From Pseudo-nitzschia pungens (lineage: Eukaryota > Bacillariophyta > Bacillariophyceae > Bacillariales > Bacillariaceae): a stretch of 64,000 nucleotides of DNA. Positions 10,935 through 21,012 of the stretch are shown in pieces. The translations under genes were made by a program, and so were the position numbers. The DNA lies in NCBI GenBank assembly GCA_037355855.1, contig CM074762.1, positions 3,410,001 to 3,474,000 on the forward strand, written 5' to 3'. The first letter of the stretch is position 1. Each line of letters starts with the position of its first letter. Under the pieces are notes generated by a model. The model was not told the origin of the DNA. It did no database searches and worked only from the letters and a program-made list of their open reading frames with translations.

Positions 10935-11492
10935 CCTTTCAACTGCAGTGTGGCTACGAATGTAGCAGATCTCCTTTTTTGATGATTGTCAATCATTGTC
11001 GTTCCATCCAAGGATATGACTGATCGGTAACGTTGTCGGGAAAATTTGATGAGACGGCAGTTGATGGTTGTCAAACTTGGATAAGATTTCCAATTTTGAC
11101 ACGAAAAGAAGCGTGCCAAAGAATTTTGAGTGGTGCGCAAGTGGTCATGACTGACTCAATCATAATCAGTCACTGTTCATCGTTCATGGAGCTCCTTTTT
11201 ATGACGTCATGTCTCTGTTTTCGGGAAAAAATACTTCCACGAAAATAATTCTCAAAAAAAGTCGGAAAAGTATCGCCACAATGTGAGTGATTTGCAAAGA
11301 TAGGATTTTGGACACCTGCATGGATCTGTGCTCAGCTGAATTCTGTAATTGTACACCACAGTAAGCAAACAATACAGTAAAAGAGGTTTGTTCATCTCAA
11401 AAGAGACCATCGAGCGGACCCGAATGCATTCTTATATTTTGTGAATTGTTTTTGATTCTGTACAAGTGCGACAGAAAAAAATCTGTAAAACG
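10935..11492. promoter_or_regulatory. Shared divergent promoter of two plastid-type genes
   Basis: This 558-bp stretch separates the starts of the FAD oxidoreductase (minus) and the LPA1-like gene (plus). It contains TGACTGACTCA at 11148-11158 and the perfect bZIP palindrome ATGACGTCAT at 11201-11210. TGACGT is the core reported for aureochrome and CRE-type bZIP factors. Promoter function is inferred from position. Confidence 0.5.
11202..11209. promoter_or_regulatory. TGACGTCA palindrome, candidate bZIP site
   Basis: Perfect 8-bp CRE-type palindrome inside the divergent intergenic region, 283 bp before the ATG at 11493. Binding is not shown. Confidence 0.4.
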
Positions 11493-13231
11493 ATGAAGCT
11501 TATTTTTGGAACCTTGGTAGCTGTCATCGGCTCCCAATCAGCGTTATGTAATGCTTTCCATATCCAACACAGTGACCTTTCCCCGGTTACGAGGTACGGT
11601 GTTTCCAGCATGCCAACTTTGAATAAAGTTGATGAATCGCGCATTGTTAACCGCAATCGGGTCATATTGAACATGTCGAACCAGTTTGATATTTCGAAGC
11701 CGGTCTTCGACCCGCTGTCTCTTCGATCTGTACGAGGTGACGCAATCGTTCGATACGACGCAACAAACCAGTCCGAACCGTTACGCATTATCCTTTACGC
11801 TTTCCTTGGAGCTACACTGTTATCGGCTCCATTTCTTGTGGAGGCTGTCGGATATGACCCGATGAACACTCCAACAACGATTGGATCCTTCATGCTGGCA
11901 ACTGCTAGCGGGGCACTGTTTGTCCGAGAATGCACTCGACGAGCCAGGCAGTTGAGAAGGATTGAAAAAGAGTTGAACACGGAAAGTTTACCGATAAGGC
12001 TGCCAACCAATCCCTTTTCTGAAATGCCATTCTCGAAGCCAATTACATTGAAAGTGTTCAGGGGCTTAGACAAGCCGCCTCGTATCATTGCAATTTGTGG
12101 AAATAAATCAAGATTGACAAAGGTCTTGAAAGACTTATCAGTTTACCGCCAAAGATTCTCTCAAGCATCAGTTTTCGTTGTTCCCGTTTCCACCGATGGA
12201 TCGACATCAAAAGACTGGCAAGTGTTAGACCCAACATCCTATAAATCTTGGTTGGCAGATTCTTATCAACCGCAGGTGTGGTTAGACTATTTTCGGGGGT
12301 TAACGAACGATGAATTGAGCAATGACTTCGACTTTCGATGGTTCGGATTGAACTCAAATGGGAGATCTTTTGGATCAGGTGATGGTGAAATACAAATCCT
12401 TCAACTCATGGGCCAGTAAGTCGGTCGCCAGACTTTCTTGAATCAACTTGTTCGCCGACCGTCTGTCATTTTCGAATGTTCAGGATATTAACCAAATTAC
12501 GGAAATTATCCATTCTTTTTTGCACCTTCAAAAATAATGGGGAATCCCATTTTCTCTCCTCCATGAATGTAAAACTTGCAAAATGCTATGGACTTCTTTA
12601 CGAAGATTTCTCCGGCCGATTGACTTTCTGGATGCAACAGATGAAGATCAGACTAAGCAAACTAATTCCGCTGCAACGACTGCCGAGAAGGAACTCCTTG
12701 AAGCTGTTGAATCTTTTTATAGTGCCTTGACTACTGGTGACCAAAATGCAATAGAAAGTATCTATTCCCCATCCAACTCCAAGGAAGTGTCGGAGGTAAG
12801 TTATCTCGCGGCTATTGACTCATTGTATGTCACCAAACCATTTGATGAAAGCTCATTTTGGCTCTTGTCATGATCAACAGGTAATGGATTTGGGTGGGCG
12901 GCTCGATAGTTGGAAAGACTGCTTAGCAGAGGGCGCACGACCAAGTGGTATGCAAATTTCGAAAGCTGATGTTTCAATAATTTCGGACATGGAAGCTTAT
13001 ACTACCTGTATTGAGTTTCCTGCTAATACAGGTATGGATTCAGCTAGTCTTTTGGCGGTTCAGCGATTTGTTCGTGCGGACAAAAACCATCCATGGAGGC
13101 TTGACCTTCATCAGACTATTCCATGGAGTGTAGAAGCCAAGGCACAAGGAACCTTGCAATGTGATTGTCGTGGCTGCGTCGCGCTGACTCGGGGAAAAGA
13201 GCGAAGAACATTTGGTGGAATAATAGGTTGA
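11493..13231 (+). CDS. LPA1/REP27-like (DUF3493) protein with C-terminal SnoaL-like domain
   Basis: Three exons: 11493-12415, 12606-12795 and 12881-13231. GT-AG introns are 190 and 85 bp, and the product is 487 residues. The start has a signal core and ALCNAFHI, an ASAFAP-like plastid site. Two hydrophobic segments follow (IILYAFLGATLLSAPFLVEAV; TTIGSFMLATASGALFV), then RRIEKELNTESLPIRL and PPRIIAICGNKSRLTKVL, which resemble the DUF3493 region of LPA1/REP27, factors of photosystem II assembly. From about residue 320, KELLEAVESFYSALTTGDQNAIESIY through WRLDLHQTIPW looks like a SnoaL/NTF2-type fold. The 12605/12606 acceptor was chosen because it alone joins the frames. Role in PSII biogenesis is an inference from the family. 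Confidence 0.78.
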
Positions 13232-13344
13232 ATTGAGAACAGTTTGAACTATCAGCAATGTTATCGATTCATTTACTATGCACATGATACTGTAGTCTTC
13301 AAGTCTTCGTTGGTTAGGGCGATTCAATCCAACGAGCATTATGT

Positions 13345-14476
13345 CTAGCAATTTTCAACTTCGTCGTCTTTCCGTTTTCTCAAAACATGAATCGTTATCT
13401 GGTGTTTGAATTTATTGAAAGTGGGGTCGATTTCGTCAGCTTTGATTGGAGGAATCGTAACCTCTTCCATCTGTTCTAAAAACATGTCAAGCAAATCCGC
13501 TGAAGCAGGCATCCTGCGGACGGTAACAAACACGAAAATCATTCGTTAATGATGTTTGTCAACTGGTGGTGAAGTTCCATGACAAGTTGTCTTCTTCAAA
13601 CAGCAATTTCTTTATGGAGTTTCTCGCACAGTAAGTTTACAACCCTCTCACTTACCTCATACGAGTCCCAAACACTAAAAGCGTCGTTGGACCCAAAAAT
13701 CTCAATACCGTCGAAAGCAATATATCAAAATGGCTTGGGGCACCAGGATAGTGCTGATAAGCAACGTCACCAATAATGATTAAATCAGGATGACCAATGT
13801 CTGGTTTTCGAGGCTCTTTGTTTTTGCCTTTCTGTTTTCGTTGAGATTTTGCAGGAGGCTTCGTATATTTACGAAAACATTCATATACCGCGTCTTCGTC
13901 TTGTTTGTTGCCCCAACATAAAGGCATCGACATTATCCGTCCTCGCTTTCCAGCTTTCGTCAATCTATAAGGATTATTCTTTCCACTCCCTGTGACAGAG
14001 GGTGTCGAATTCAGTTCAACATTTTGCTCTGTTACTTTTTCCACTACAACATTCAAATCAGTTAATATTGATAGCTGTGTTCCTAGCACTGCCGCTGCAA
14101 CAATTCCTGTCAATCCTACACCACATCCAAGTTCTAAAACCGTCAGATCCTTGATATTCGGTATAGCCTTCAGCAATCTCGCTGGAATTTTTGCTTTTGA
14201 TTGTTCCTTTTTAGTGGATTGAAATCCAGCCAATTCGACGAAAAAGCTCGAGAGAATGACACCTATATCCCAAAGTGCACCTCCTGGCCAGGTGTCGTCG
14301 TCGGCGGTTTGTTGGACGACAATCGATGCCGGCTTACCATACTGGATAAACGAAAACTCGAAAGGTTTTGTCGCATCTTTCACCAGAAAATTCCTAGGTC
14401 GATTTACGTTTGATTCCGACGGTTCTTCTTCCTTTTCCGAGGAAGCACGTGCGTTTGACTTACTTTTGGACACCAT
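13345..14476 (-). CDS. METTL21-like (Methyltransf_16) SAM-dependent methyltransferase
   Basis: Two exons on the minus strand, 14476-13656 and 13513-13345, with a 142-bp GT-AG intron; 329 residues. TWPGGALWDIGVILSSFF precedes the SAM-binding motif LTVLELGCGVGLTG, then LTDLN and DLIIIGDVAYQ, the order seen in protein-lysine methyltransferases of the METTL21/EEF1AKMT type. The last exon gives a basic end (HVLRKRKDDEVENC). Substrates in this family are mostly translation factors and chaperones; the target here cannot be told. A Lys-rich insert (PPAKSQRKQKGKNKEPRK) is unusual. It ends about 110 bp from the convergent LPA1-like gene. Confidence 0.85.
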
Positions 14477-15599
14477 TTGGCATATCCAGTGATTGCAACT
14501 AGTCGAAATCTATAAGTGCTGGTCGTATAGATGGATTTTCACCAACTTTTAAAATCTAATTGTCTTCGACAATCGATCTTGTAAACGATAATCTTACTTG
14601 AACGACAACATTTTTATTGAGATTGATGTACTTCTGTGCTGTATCCACATTCAAGGAAAGAGATACGAAACAATCTCAGTGTTACGAAGTAACCTTACTT
14701 CTTCATTTTTTCTGAAGGTGAGAAGTGATGGCGACGACAACGACTGATGGATGCTGCGATGTGTGATGCTGAAGGTTGTGGGAAATTATATTTCTGGAAG
14801 ACCTTCAAATTTTTCACTAACGTTCTCGATTTTTCATCTTTCGATGATCGATAAAAGAACTACGGTAACAGCAAGGTTAACCTTAGGTTCCATCGTGATG
14901 TATCGGCACGAACAAAAAACGTGGGACGACTCGGACACGTATTTACCTCTGCTTCCTCGTTCGTGGAAAGAACACTTAGAGGATGTTAGAGAAAAGAATA
15001 GAATAAGGAACAGCAGTTACATCAGGTTGATGATGATTCGAACGCTATTAAAATAATACGAAACAAGACGTCCTTATAGACTACATGCATATGAATATGA
15101 TTTGCAAAAGTAAAAACTTAACAAGTTAGCTTTCGCTTCGATGTTCAAACATCCCCCATACAACTGTGTAGTACAATAGTATGCTCTGCTGCGACAACCG
15201 TATGACTCCGAATCAATAATTGTGTTGGGTCGTCAAACCTGTTACGCAATTAAGTTGCCTTTCTCCCCCCGAGGCTCGCCTCAATCTACGTCCCATGGAT
15301 TTTTTCTTCCGCTTTAATTTAGATACTGGCTAACTAACCAAGTTTCATTCAGTCATCTCATAATTCCTCCCAATCTGAAGCGAAACAACTGTCTCGATTT
15401 CAATGTTCCTGTCTCTTTCCATCGCATCTCCCATCCCATCGAAATATTCCTTTCTAGTCGGAAGGCCCAATGAATAGCAAACGATCAAATCGTTCAATCG
15501 ATTTTTTCCTTTAACTTTCGTTTCTTCGACCTCATAAGAGACGGACATTCATAAAAGCTGAACGACTTAAACCCCAGTCGTTTAGCTTAAAATCTTTTT
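14477..15599. other. Intergenic region
   Basis: No convincing gene. A 101-codon frame at 14751-15056 has no recognisable content. One palindromic TTACGAAGTAACCTTACTTC word lies at about 14683-14702. Confidence 0.4.
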
Positions 15600-16316
15600 C
15601 TACACGTGATCGTTCAAGGCAACCCTAGTGTCATCGTTGACTACTTCAGAATCTGCCCCCCTAATCGTCGAAACTCCCTTTTCTACCTCGGTAGTTGCTG
15701 ATTCTGATGCCGCTGACGAGGCTGCTCTTTGTACATGTACAGGATGTATGTATTGTCCAGTTTTGGGATGAATATACATCGCTTCCTCTTCAACGGCATT
15801 GCGCCAGTCCCATCCTTCCGAAGTGTACTCGACGGTGTTCCGATGAGCTGACCTGGCAATCTCAGAAAGAGAGCACCACATATTTCGTTTCATGGATTCG
15901 GGGTACTGAGATCGTGACGGAATTCTCATTACGAGAACTTTGGAGTGAAACCGAACATTATTAGCCGAGATGTCACTGCTATAAGAAAGCTCTCGATAGT
16001 CAACGGTTGACTTCTTTTTCGGCAATTTTGCGCAAGGAGGTGAAAATGACGAAGGAACAGAAGAATCGACATCGAGTATATCGTTTGGCATTATGATTTT
16101 GAGAATCTTTTCCGATGGAGATCTCGCCTCGTTTATCCGTGGCGAGTACGCACATCGCTCATCTCTCAGTCGTAGCGACCTTGTGTACCTGCCCCTTTTG
16201 AGTATAGAATGTGTTCGATAATTCTTCTTGTGATCGTAGATATGGAAGCACCGCGCTGAGACACTACGAGGTGAATCGATTTGCTCCATGTTGGTTAGTC
16301 TTTTATCGATTCCCAT
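15600..16316 (-). CDS. Hypothetical protein with a C-terminal RNTVEYTSEGWDWRNA segment
   Basis: Intronless frame of 238 residues. Around residues 138-200 the order VRFHSKVLVMRI...MWCSLSEIARSAHRNTVEYTSEGWDWRNAVEEEAMY...TGQYIHPVH looks like a compact module of a kind I associate with stramenopile hypothetical proteins (W-x8-NRxEY, EGxxW, HPxH). No function is known to me. The N-terminal half is basic and low in complexity, and no signal peptide is seen. The start could also be the second Met (MEQIDSPRS). Confidence 0.6.
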   Translation of the reverse strand: MGIDKRLTNMEQIDSPRSVSARCFHIYDHKKNYRTHSILKRGRYTRSLRLRDERCAYSPRINEARSPSEKILKIIMPNDILDVDSSVPSSFSPPCAKLPKKKSTVDYRELSYSSDISANNVRFHSKVLVMRIPSRSQYPESMKRNMWCSLSEIARSAHRNTVEYTSEGWDWRNAVEEEAMYIHPKTGQYIHPVHVQRAASSAASESATTEVEKGVSTIRGADSEVVNDDTRVALNDHV

Positions 16317-17030
16317 TTTGAATTTTTTTTAATATTGGTTGCACTTTATCGTTAGCTGGTACCGATAGTCTATTAGACGCCCGTTTTCTATCGGTTGATA
16401 ATTTTTTGTGCTCAGATTTGCTTTCCGGCAACACCTCTGGATGGATTGGAATGGAATTGGTGGAAAGAAAACAGCGAGCGGCGAAGAAAAAAATGATAGG
16501 TTTTTAAAGTTCCCCCTGCTTTTAACTCAGTCTTGTGAACGCTTACTCGGAGGGTGGAGCGCGCGAGCCAGTTCGTTTGAAAAAATGTTTAGGAAATCAA
16601 TCTTGGAAAAGTTGTGATAAAGAGAGCTGCGCAGACACAACTCTGGAAGTCTTTCGGATGGTGCGCGCAAATAACTGATGGGTTAAATTCATTCGTTGAT
16701 CGGTCGGCATTTGGCACTCGCACATTAAAAGTAAGTCGCTTTCTCATCACAGGTAATCTTACGGTAAAGCTTAATTACGGTATGAATCGTATCGGTTATC
16801 GATTCATTCATTTTTATTCACGACTCTCTGAAACAGGCATAGAAAAGAATGTACCGTAGTGGTTACCGGTAACTTACGCCAAAAGTTAGTTACTACTTCT
16901 ACGTAATGTTAAGCGAGAAGAAAAAAAAGATCGAAAAACATCGGAAGCCCGAAAGCCAGGCTTACACATACCGGTACGGTAGAATGAAGTTCGAGATAGA
17001 GGCATGAATACGACGGTATGATTATTCATC
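16317..17030. other. Intergenic region
   Basis: Contains only short frames at 16408 and 16614 with no family features, and CGGTAACTTAC/TACCGGTACGG-type words. Confidence 0.35.
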
Positions 17031-18259
17031 AAACAAGAAACTTTGTTGGTAAAAGGAGGTTTACCCAGGATTATTTTTGGACCCCTCTAAACTCAACATT
17101 CATCCACAGAATCAGTTTTTTTGAGGATATGGGTTGCAATACAATCCTTGCCTTTGTGGCTTGGATTCTATCACATGTTTGCTAATCACTCAACAAGAAG
17201 GGAGTGCTCTCACTGATGACTGTTGAAATGGAATAGCTGACAAGTCCAAGTTGTATACTAGTCCTACCTGGTATAACAATTGCTTCTCTAGTGCCTAGTA
17301 AACCCCAGGTACGGAGTATCTCATGCAACTCAAACGTAAAAATAGTCATTGTAAAATAAATTCAAGCAAATATTGTGGATTGTTGTGCTGGAACTGTACT
17401 AGATAATGGTGAACAGACACTACAGATCATTTGGGGGTTTGGTGAAAACTGAGATTGGTTTCTAAGAAATCAAGAAATAGATATTGGTCAAATTCTTAAT
17501 TGATTCTAGATTAATTCATGATCAAGAATTAATCTACTCAGATTAAATCAGAATTGATTTAGTGTATGCTTGCGATCATTTTTCAGCTTTTGGAATATGA
17601 GTTACCCTTACACTTATCATGGAAATCAGATAGTGTATCTGATACATGCAGCTCACGGTATGTTAAAATCTACTGACTATGTTTTGTAACATACTTTTTG
17701 CAACAAGATAATTTTTTTTTGCAACCACTTATGAATTGTTTCAGAATAGTGGGAATCGATTTTGACAACTAAATATAAATTATTTTGAAAAAGAATGACA
17801 TCGATATTTGCAGAAGAAATATAAATTATTTCCGAACAATAGGGTGTGCATTTCTGCTGGACAATTTTTGTATGTGTTAAATTTGCACACAAATGAGGTC
17901 GCAACAATGGGATGCGACGGGGTTGTGTGACAGTTATCATACGTAGCTCTGATGAAAGAAAACTCAGTCAATAGTTCTATTTTGTGTTGCCTGGCCAGTT
18001 TGCTGTGAGTTTCATCAAGATGAAAGAAATCTATTTTCTATTTCATTCTCAGCGTAACATGTGTCTCACAAGGCATTCACAAAATCAAGATTTGAAATGG
18101 AAATTCATAACTGAAATGAAACTGCTGCTTTCACACTTGTTTGAGGTCATAATAATATTACAACTTATTAATGATATGAATATGGTGTTGTTTTTTCTGA
18201 TAAGTTTGTACAAGGAAAGGGTTTAGTGGCTAAAGTCAACGTGTTTTTGGGGACATGTT
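17031..18259. other. CpG-poor AT-rich block, probably old transposon sequence
   Basis: No intact gene. From about 17040 to 17310 there is no CpG, and only a few follow up to 17660, while surrounding DNA is CpG-rich. It directly precedes the DDE-transposase remnant, so it is likely part of the same decayed element. The small frames here (17677-17940, 17984-18226) are not convincing. Confidence 0.4.
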
Positions 18260-18637
18260 ATGAACCAGAGCATCAGCAAAAGGTCCACTGTTTCATCTAG
18301 CTGTTATCACTCTAACAGTACACCTTGGACACTATTTCATACCCAACAACAGAAATGGCAAGGTCCCGATGATTGGGGGAGCACCGCTGCTGGAGATCCC
18401 ATCCCAGTACACTTTCAACTTAAGAACAATGCGACAATGGAAGAGAGTAAACAAATCTCCTGCAGTTTTGCTGATGAACTAGATCAAGCCAGAGACTGCA
18501 AAGAAATATGGGGCTTCAGATGCATCACTAATTGCCCACACTCAGCTAATTGTAATGCCAGCACGGGAATGGACACCAACAAGTTTCGTAAATACGTTCT
18601 AAGAAGCCTCCTTCCATTGTACCCAGACGTACAGCCA
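18260..18637 (+). pseudogene. DDE-transposase-like gene, 5' fragment (interrupted)
   Basis: The frame from 18260 encodes about 126 residues before the retrotransposon LTR. GSTAAGDPIPVHFQL, MDTNKFRKYVLRSLLPLYPDVQP and the Cys-rich stretch between them resemble the DDE superfamily nucleases widespread in algal transposons. The gene is cut by the LTR at 18638. The other half starts after the 3' LTR at 24490. If the element and one copy of the AGCCA duplication are removed, the two halves are in the same frame. The true start may lie upstream. Confidence 0.65.
18633..18637. repeat. Target site duplication AGCCA (left)
   Basis: The five bases before the 5' LTR are AGCCA. The same five follow the 3' LTR at 24485-24489, as expected for integrase-made insertion. 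Confidence 0.9.
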
Positions 18638-18827
18638 TGCCGTGCACCAAAATACAGTTACGAATACACACGGGACTGGATTAAGGATAAGGATAAAAAC
18701 AATCGGCGAGCCGACAGAATCGCTGATTCGGAAGGCTCTTAGAGCTGTAGCAAATAGACTAACCAATAGAGCTCACAAATTTGCATATCACTACTATTCT
18801 AATCACTAGTAGACCCGGGGTATGGCA
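18638..18827 (+). repeat. 5' LTR, 190 bp
   Basis: Begins TGCC and ends GGCA, the canonical TG...CA form. Read base by base, it is identical to the copy at 24295-24484. Short for a Ty3/Gypsy LTR. Confidence 0.93.
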
Positions 18828-19575
18828 TGATTTTAAAATCAAGCTGAGCGCTGATGACCATGAGCAGAAAGGTACCGATCGATCAAAAAGGACGACGAGA
18901 CCGAAAGACTGCCAAAAATGGAGGCGCAGAGAAGCAAAAACAGGGAGAAGGATATCCAGTGTCTGCAGCACAAGGAAGACCGACCCCAGCAACTGTTGGC
19001 GCCCAAAGAAGGGAGCAACAACAGCAACAGAGACACCTAAGTGCCTAAACAGGACCATGGTCGACAACAGAAATAATCGAACAAAAGAAATAATGAAATA
19101 AGTGTCGAAAAAGTGACACATAATCCAGTGAGTGGACTAATTGGACCAACACTGAGTGGAGGGACAGACCGAACAGGGGATGCCAACCACAACCGAAATA
19201 TACGGATATCCGGAAAGGTATATAATAAATACCCAAACACCACCAATCCCACGGGAAACGGGAAGTGGGACCGGCCCGGTGATTGCTTAATAGGGAAGCA
19301 ACGCCGGAGAACCACGGGAATCGAATCCCACGAAATAAAAACAGAAACAACTCCGGAGAACCACAGGATTCCCGGGAGCTAAAGAGAGAAACAACTCCCA
19401 CCTCTGTACAAGCCTGGGAGAAAAACCAGTTACAACACGGGGTATCGCGTGGAAGTGAACCTCAGGGGGAAAAACTGGAGCAATCACTTTTTGCTCATTT
19501 CCAACCCAAATAACAACTTACAGAAATACTGTAACTAATTAAACTAAAATATAATAACTGACTGATTAACTCACC
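18828..19575 (+). other. Retrotransposon leader (untranslated)
   Basis: 748 bp between LTR and gag. It has no long sense frame, several stops, and imperfect repeats of CCGGAGAACCACGGGAAT-type sequence. Packaging or translation-control roles are possible but not shown. The base pairs just after the LTR (TGATTTTAAAATCAAGC) contain a TTTTAAAA palindrome in place of a normal PBS. Confidence 0.6.
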
Positions 19576-21012
19576 ATGGCGTCTAAAGGAACTAAACAGA
19601 AACCCTTCAACTTTACACGAGAGGACTGGCCGGAAGATGCCACCACCGTGAAAATGAGTATCGACTCAGAACAAGGTGGAATCGCATTCAGCGACTACCT
19701 GAAGGTTCTCAATGGTACTGAAAGACCAGAACTCTTCCTTATCTGGAAGAGAGACTTTGACCAGAAAATTGCTGGCAATGACAAACTCCACGGAGACCAG
19801 AAACTGGACGTTTTACAGAGAATCCTCTCTAATGAGGCACTCGCACTTGTCCAGCGAACACTCGCTCGGACCTACTTGGCCGAACCAACCCACAAGGTCC
19901 ATCACACCAGACGCGTACAGAAAAAGATCCAGGAGATCGAACAAAGGGACCAAGCAAACATACTACTATCAATGGGGCAAGACGCCACCGAAACTCCCAC
20001 GGGAGCCTCCAAGGAGACGGCAAAGGAGAAATCTCCAAACGCCGACAAAACCGACACAGCCACGGCGAGATCGGACAACGAATCGGAGACCGACAACCTC
20101 GAGTCTCCAATCCCAAAGAAAAAGGTCGCAAGCGCCCTCACCCAGTACTACCAATCCCAGGAGTACAGGAAGGATATCATGGAGGAATGCATGCATGTCC
20201 TCAAGCTCAAAATCTTTGGCAATGACCAAAACGGCAAGCGCTCGTACATCGTCCTCCGACGATTCATGCGAGGCATGCGCGTGGACCTCAAATATGGCAT
20301 CAGAACCTGGGCCAATCGAATGGCCGAACTTCAAAGCTATCTCCCAGAATGCCTCTGGGAATGTGGCAGTGACCAAATGGAAACACCAAGAAGTTTCACC
20401 CAAGGAGAACTGAAGGAAATCTTGGATTCCAACATGACCCACTCCCAACGCGAGAAGCTGGAACACATTGGATGGGACCTCTACACCCAATCCTTTAACA
20501 CCACTATCGACAAGCTCGAAAACCTGGAAATCACCATCCGGAAGGAGGCGATAATGCAACAACGCATCACCGACCTCGAAAAGCAGACCGGCGTCACCAA
20601 AAAGACCCCCAAGGCCGCATCTGGGGGAGGACACCACGGGAAGTCCCCTGGCAAAAAGAAGCGACCTGTGGACAACAGCAACAAACAGCTATGCAAAACC
20701 TGTGGCAAGGTCCATGCCGGCAAATGCTGGAAACTAACCGGTGGTCCCTCCAAGAAGGGAAAGTTTGACCGGGAAACCATCAACTTGCTCAAGGAGCACT
20801 TTGTGGCAAAAGAACAAGACTCAGACAACGAGCAGTACCCCAAACCCCACTGGGGAAGGAACCTATCGAACCACGAGTACTCCTACGTACTGGCCACGGC
20901 CCAAGCTGACCACGAAGTCTCCGATGACGAGATCGATATCTCTGAACGAGAACTCAAAGAGTACAGAAGAAAGTACAGAAAGACCTTTAAAAAGAAAGGA
21001 TCCCACAACTGA
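19576..21012 (+). CDS. Retrotransposon Gag
   Basis: 478 residues, ATG at 19576 in context CACCATGG. The middle is a helical, charged capsid-like region (RRFMRGMRVDLKYGIRTWANRMAELQSYLPE). Residues about 349-360 are a Lys/Gly/His-rich basic patch. A zinc-knuckle-like CKTCGKVHAGKC follows near residues 374-385, with spacing C-x2-C-x3-H-x3-C rather than the usual C-x2-C-x4-H-x4-C. Gag forms the particle shell and binds the RNA. The TGA at 21010-21012 is immediately followed, in the same frame, by the ATG of pol. Confidence 0.9.
   Translation: MASKGTKQKPFNFTREDWPEDATTVKMSIDSEQGGIAFSDYLKVLNGTERPELFLIWKRDFDQKIAGNDKLHGDQKLDVLQRILSNEALALVQRTLARTYLAEPTHKVHHTRRVQKKIQEIEQRDQANILLSMGQDATETPTGASKETAKEKSPNADKTDTATARSDNESETDNLESPIPKKKVASALTQYYQSQEYRKDIMEECMHVLKLKIFGNDQNGKRSYIVLRRFMRGMRVDLKYGIRTWANRMAELQSYLPECLWECGSDQMETPRSFTQGELKEILDSNMTHSQREKLEHIGWDLYTQSFNTTIDKLENLEITIRKEAIMQQRITDLEKQTGVTKKTPKAASGGGHHGKSPGKKKRPVDNSNKQLCKTCGKVHAGKCWKLTGGPSKKGKFDRETINLLKEHFVAKEQDSDNEQYPKPHWGRNLSNHEYSYVLATAQADHEVSDDEIDISERELKEYRRKYRKTFKKKGSHN

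Noticed and set aside
12476..12605. Using the CAG acceptor at 12483 for exon 2 of the LPA1-like gene
   Set aside because: It gives a frame that does not lead into the SnoaL-like exon; the acceptor at 12605 does.
14751..15056. 101-codon frame
   Set aside because: No motif, no intron logic, AT-rich intergenic context.
19712..20413. Alternative frames inside gag
   Set aside because: Shadows of the 478-residue Gag; no independent start evidence.
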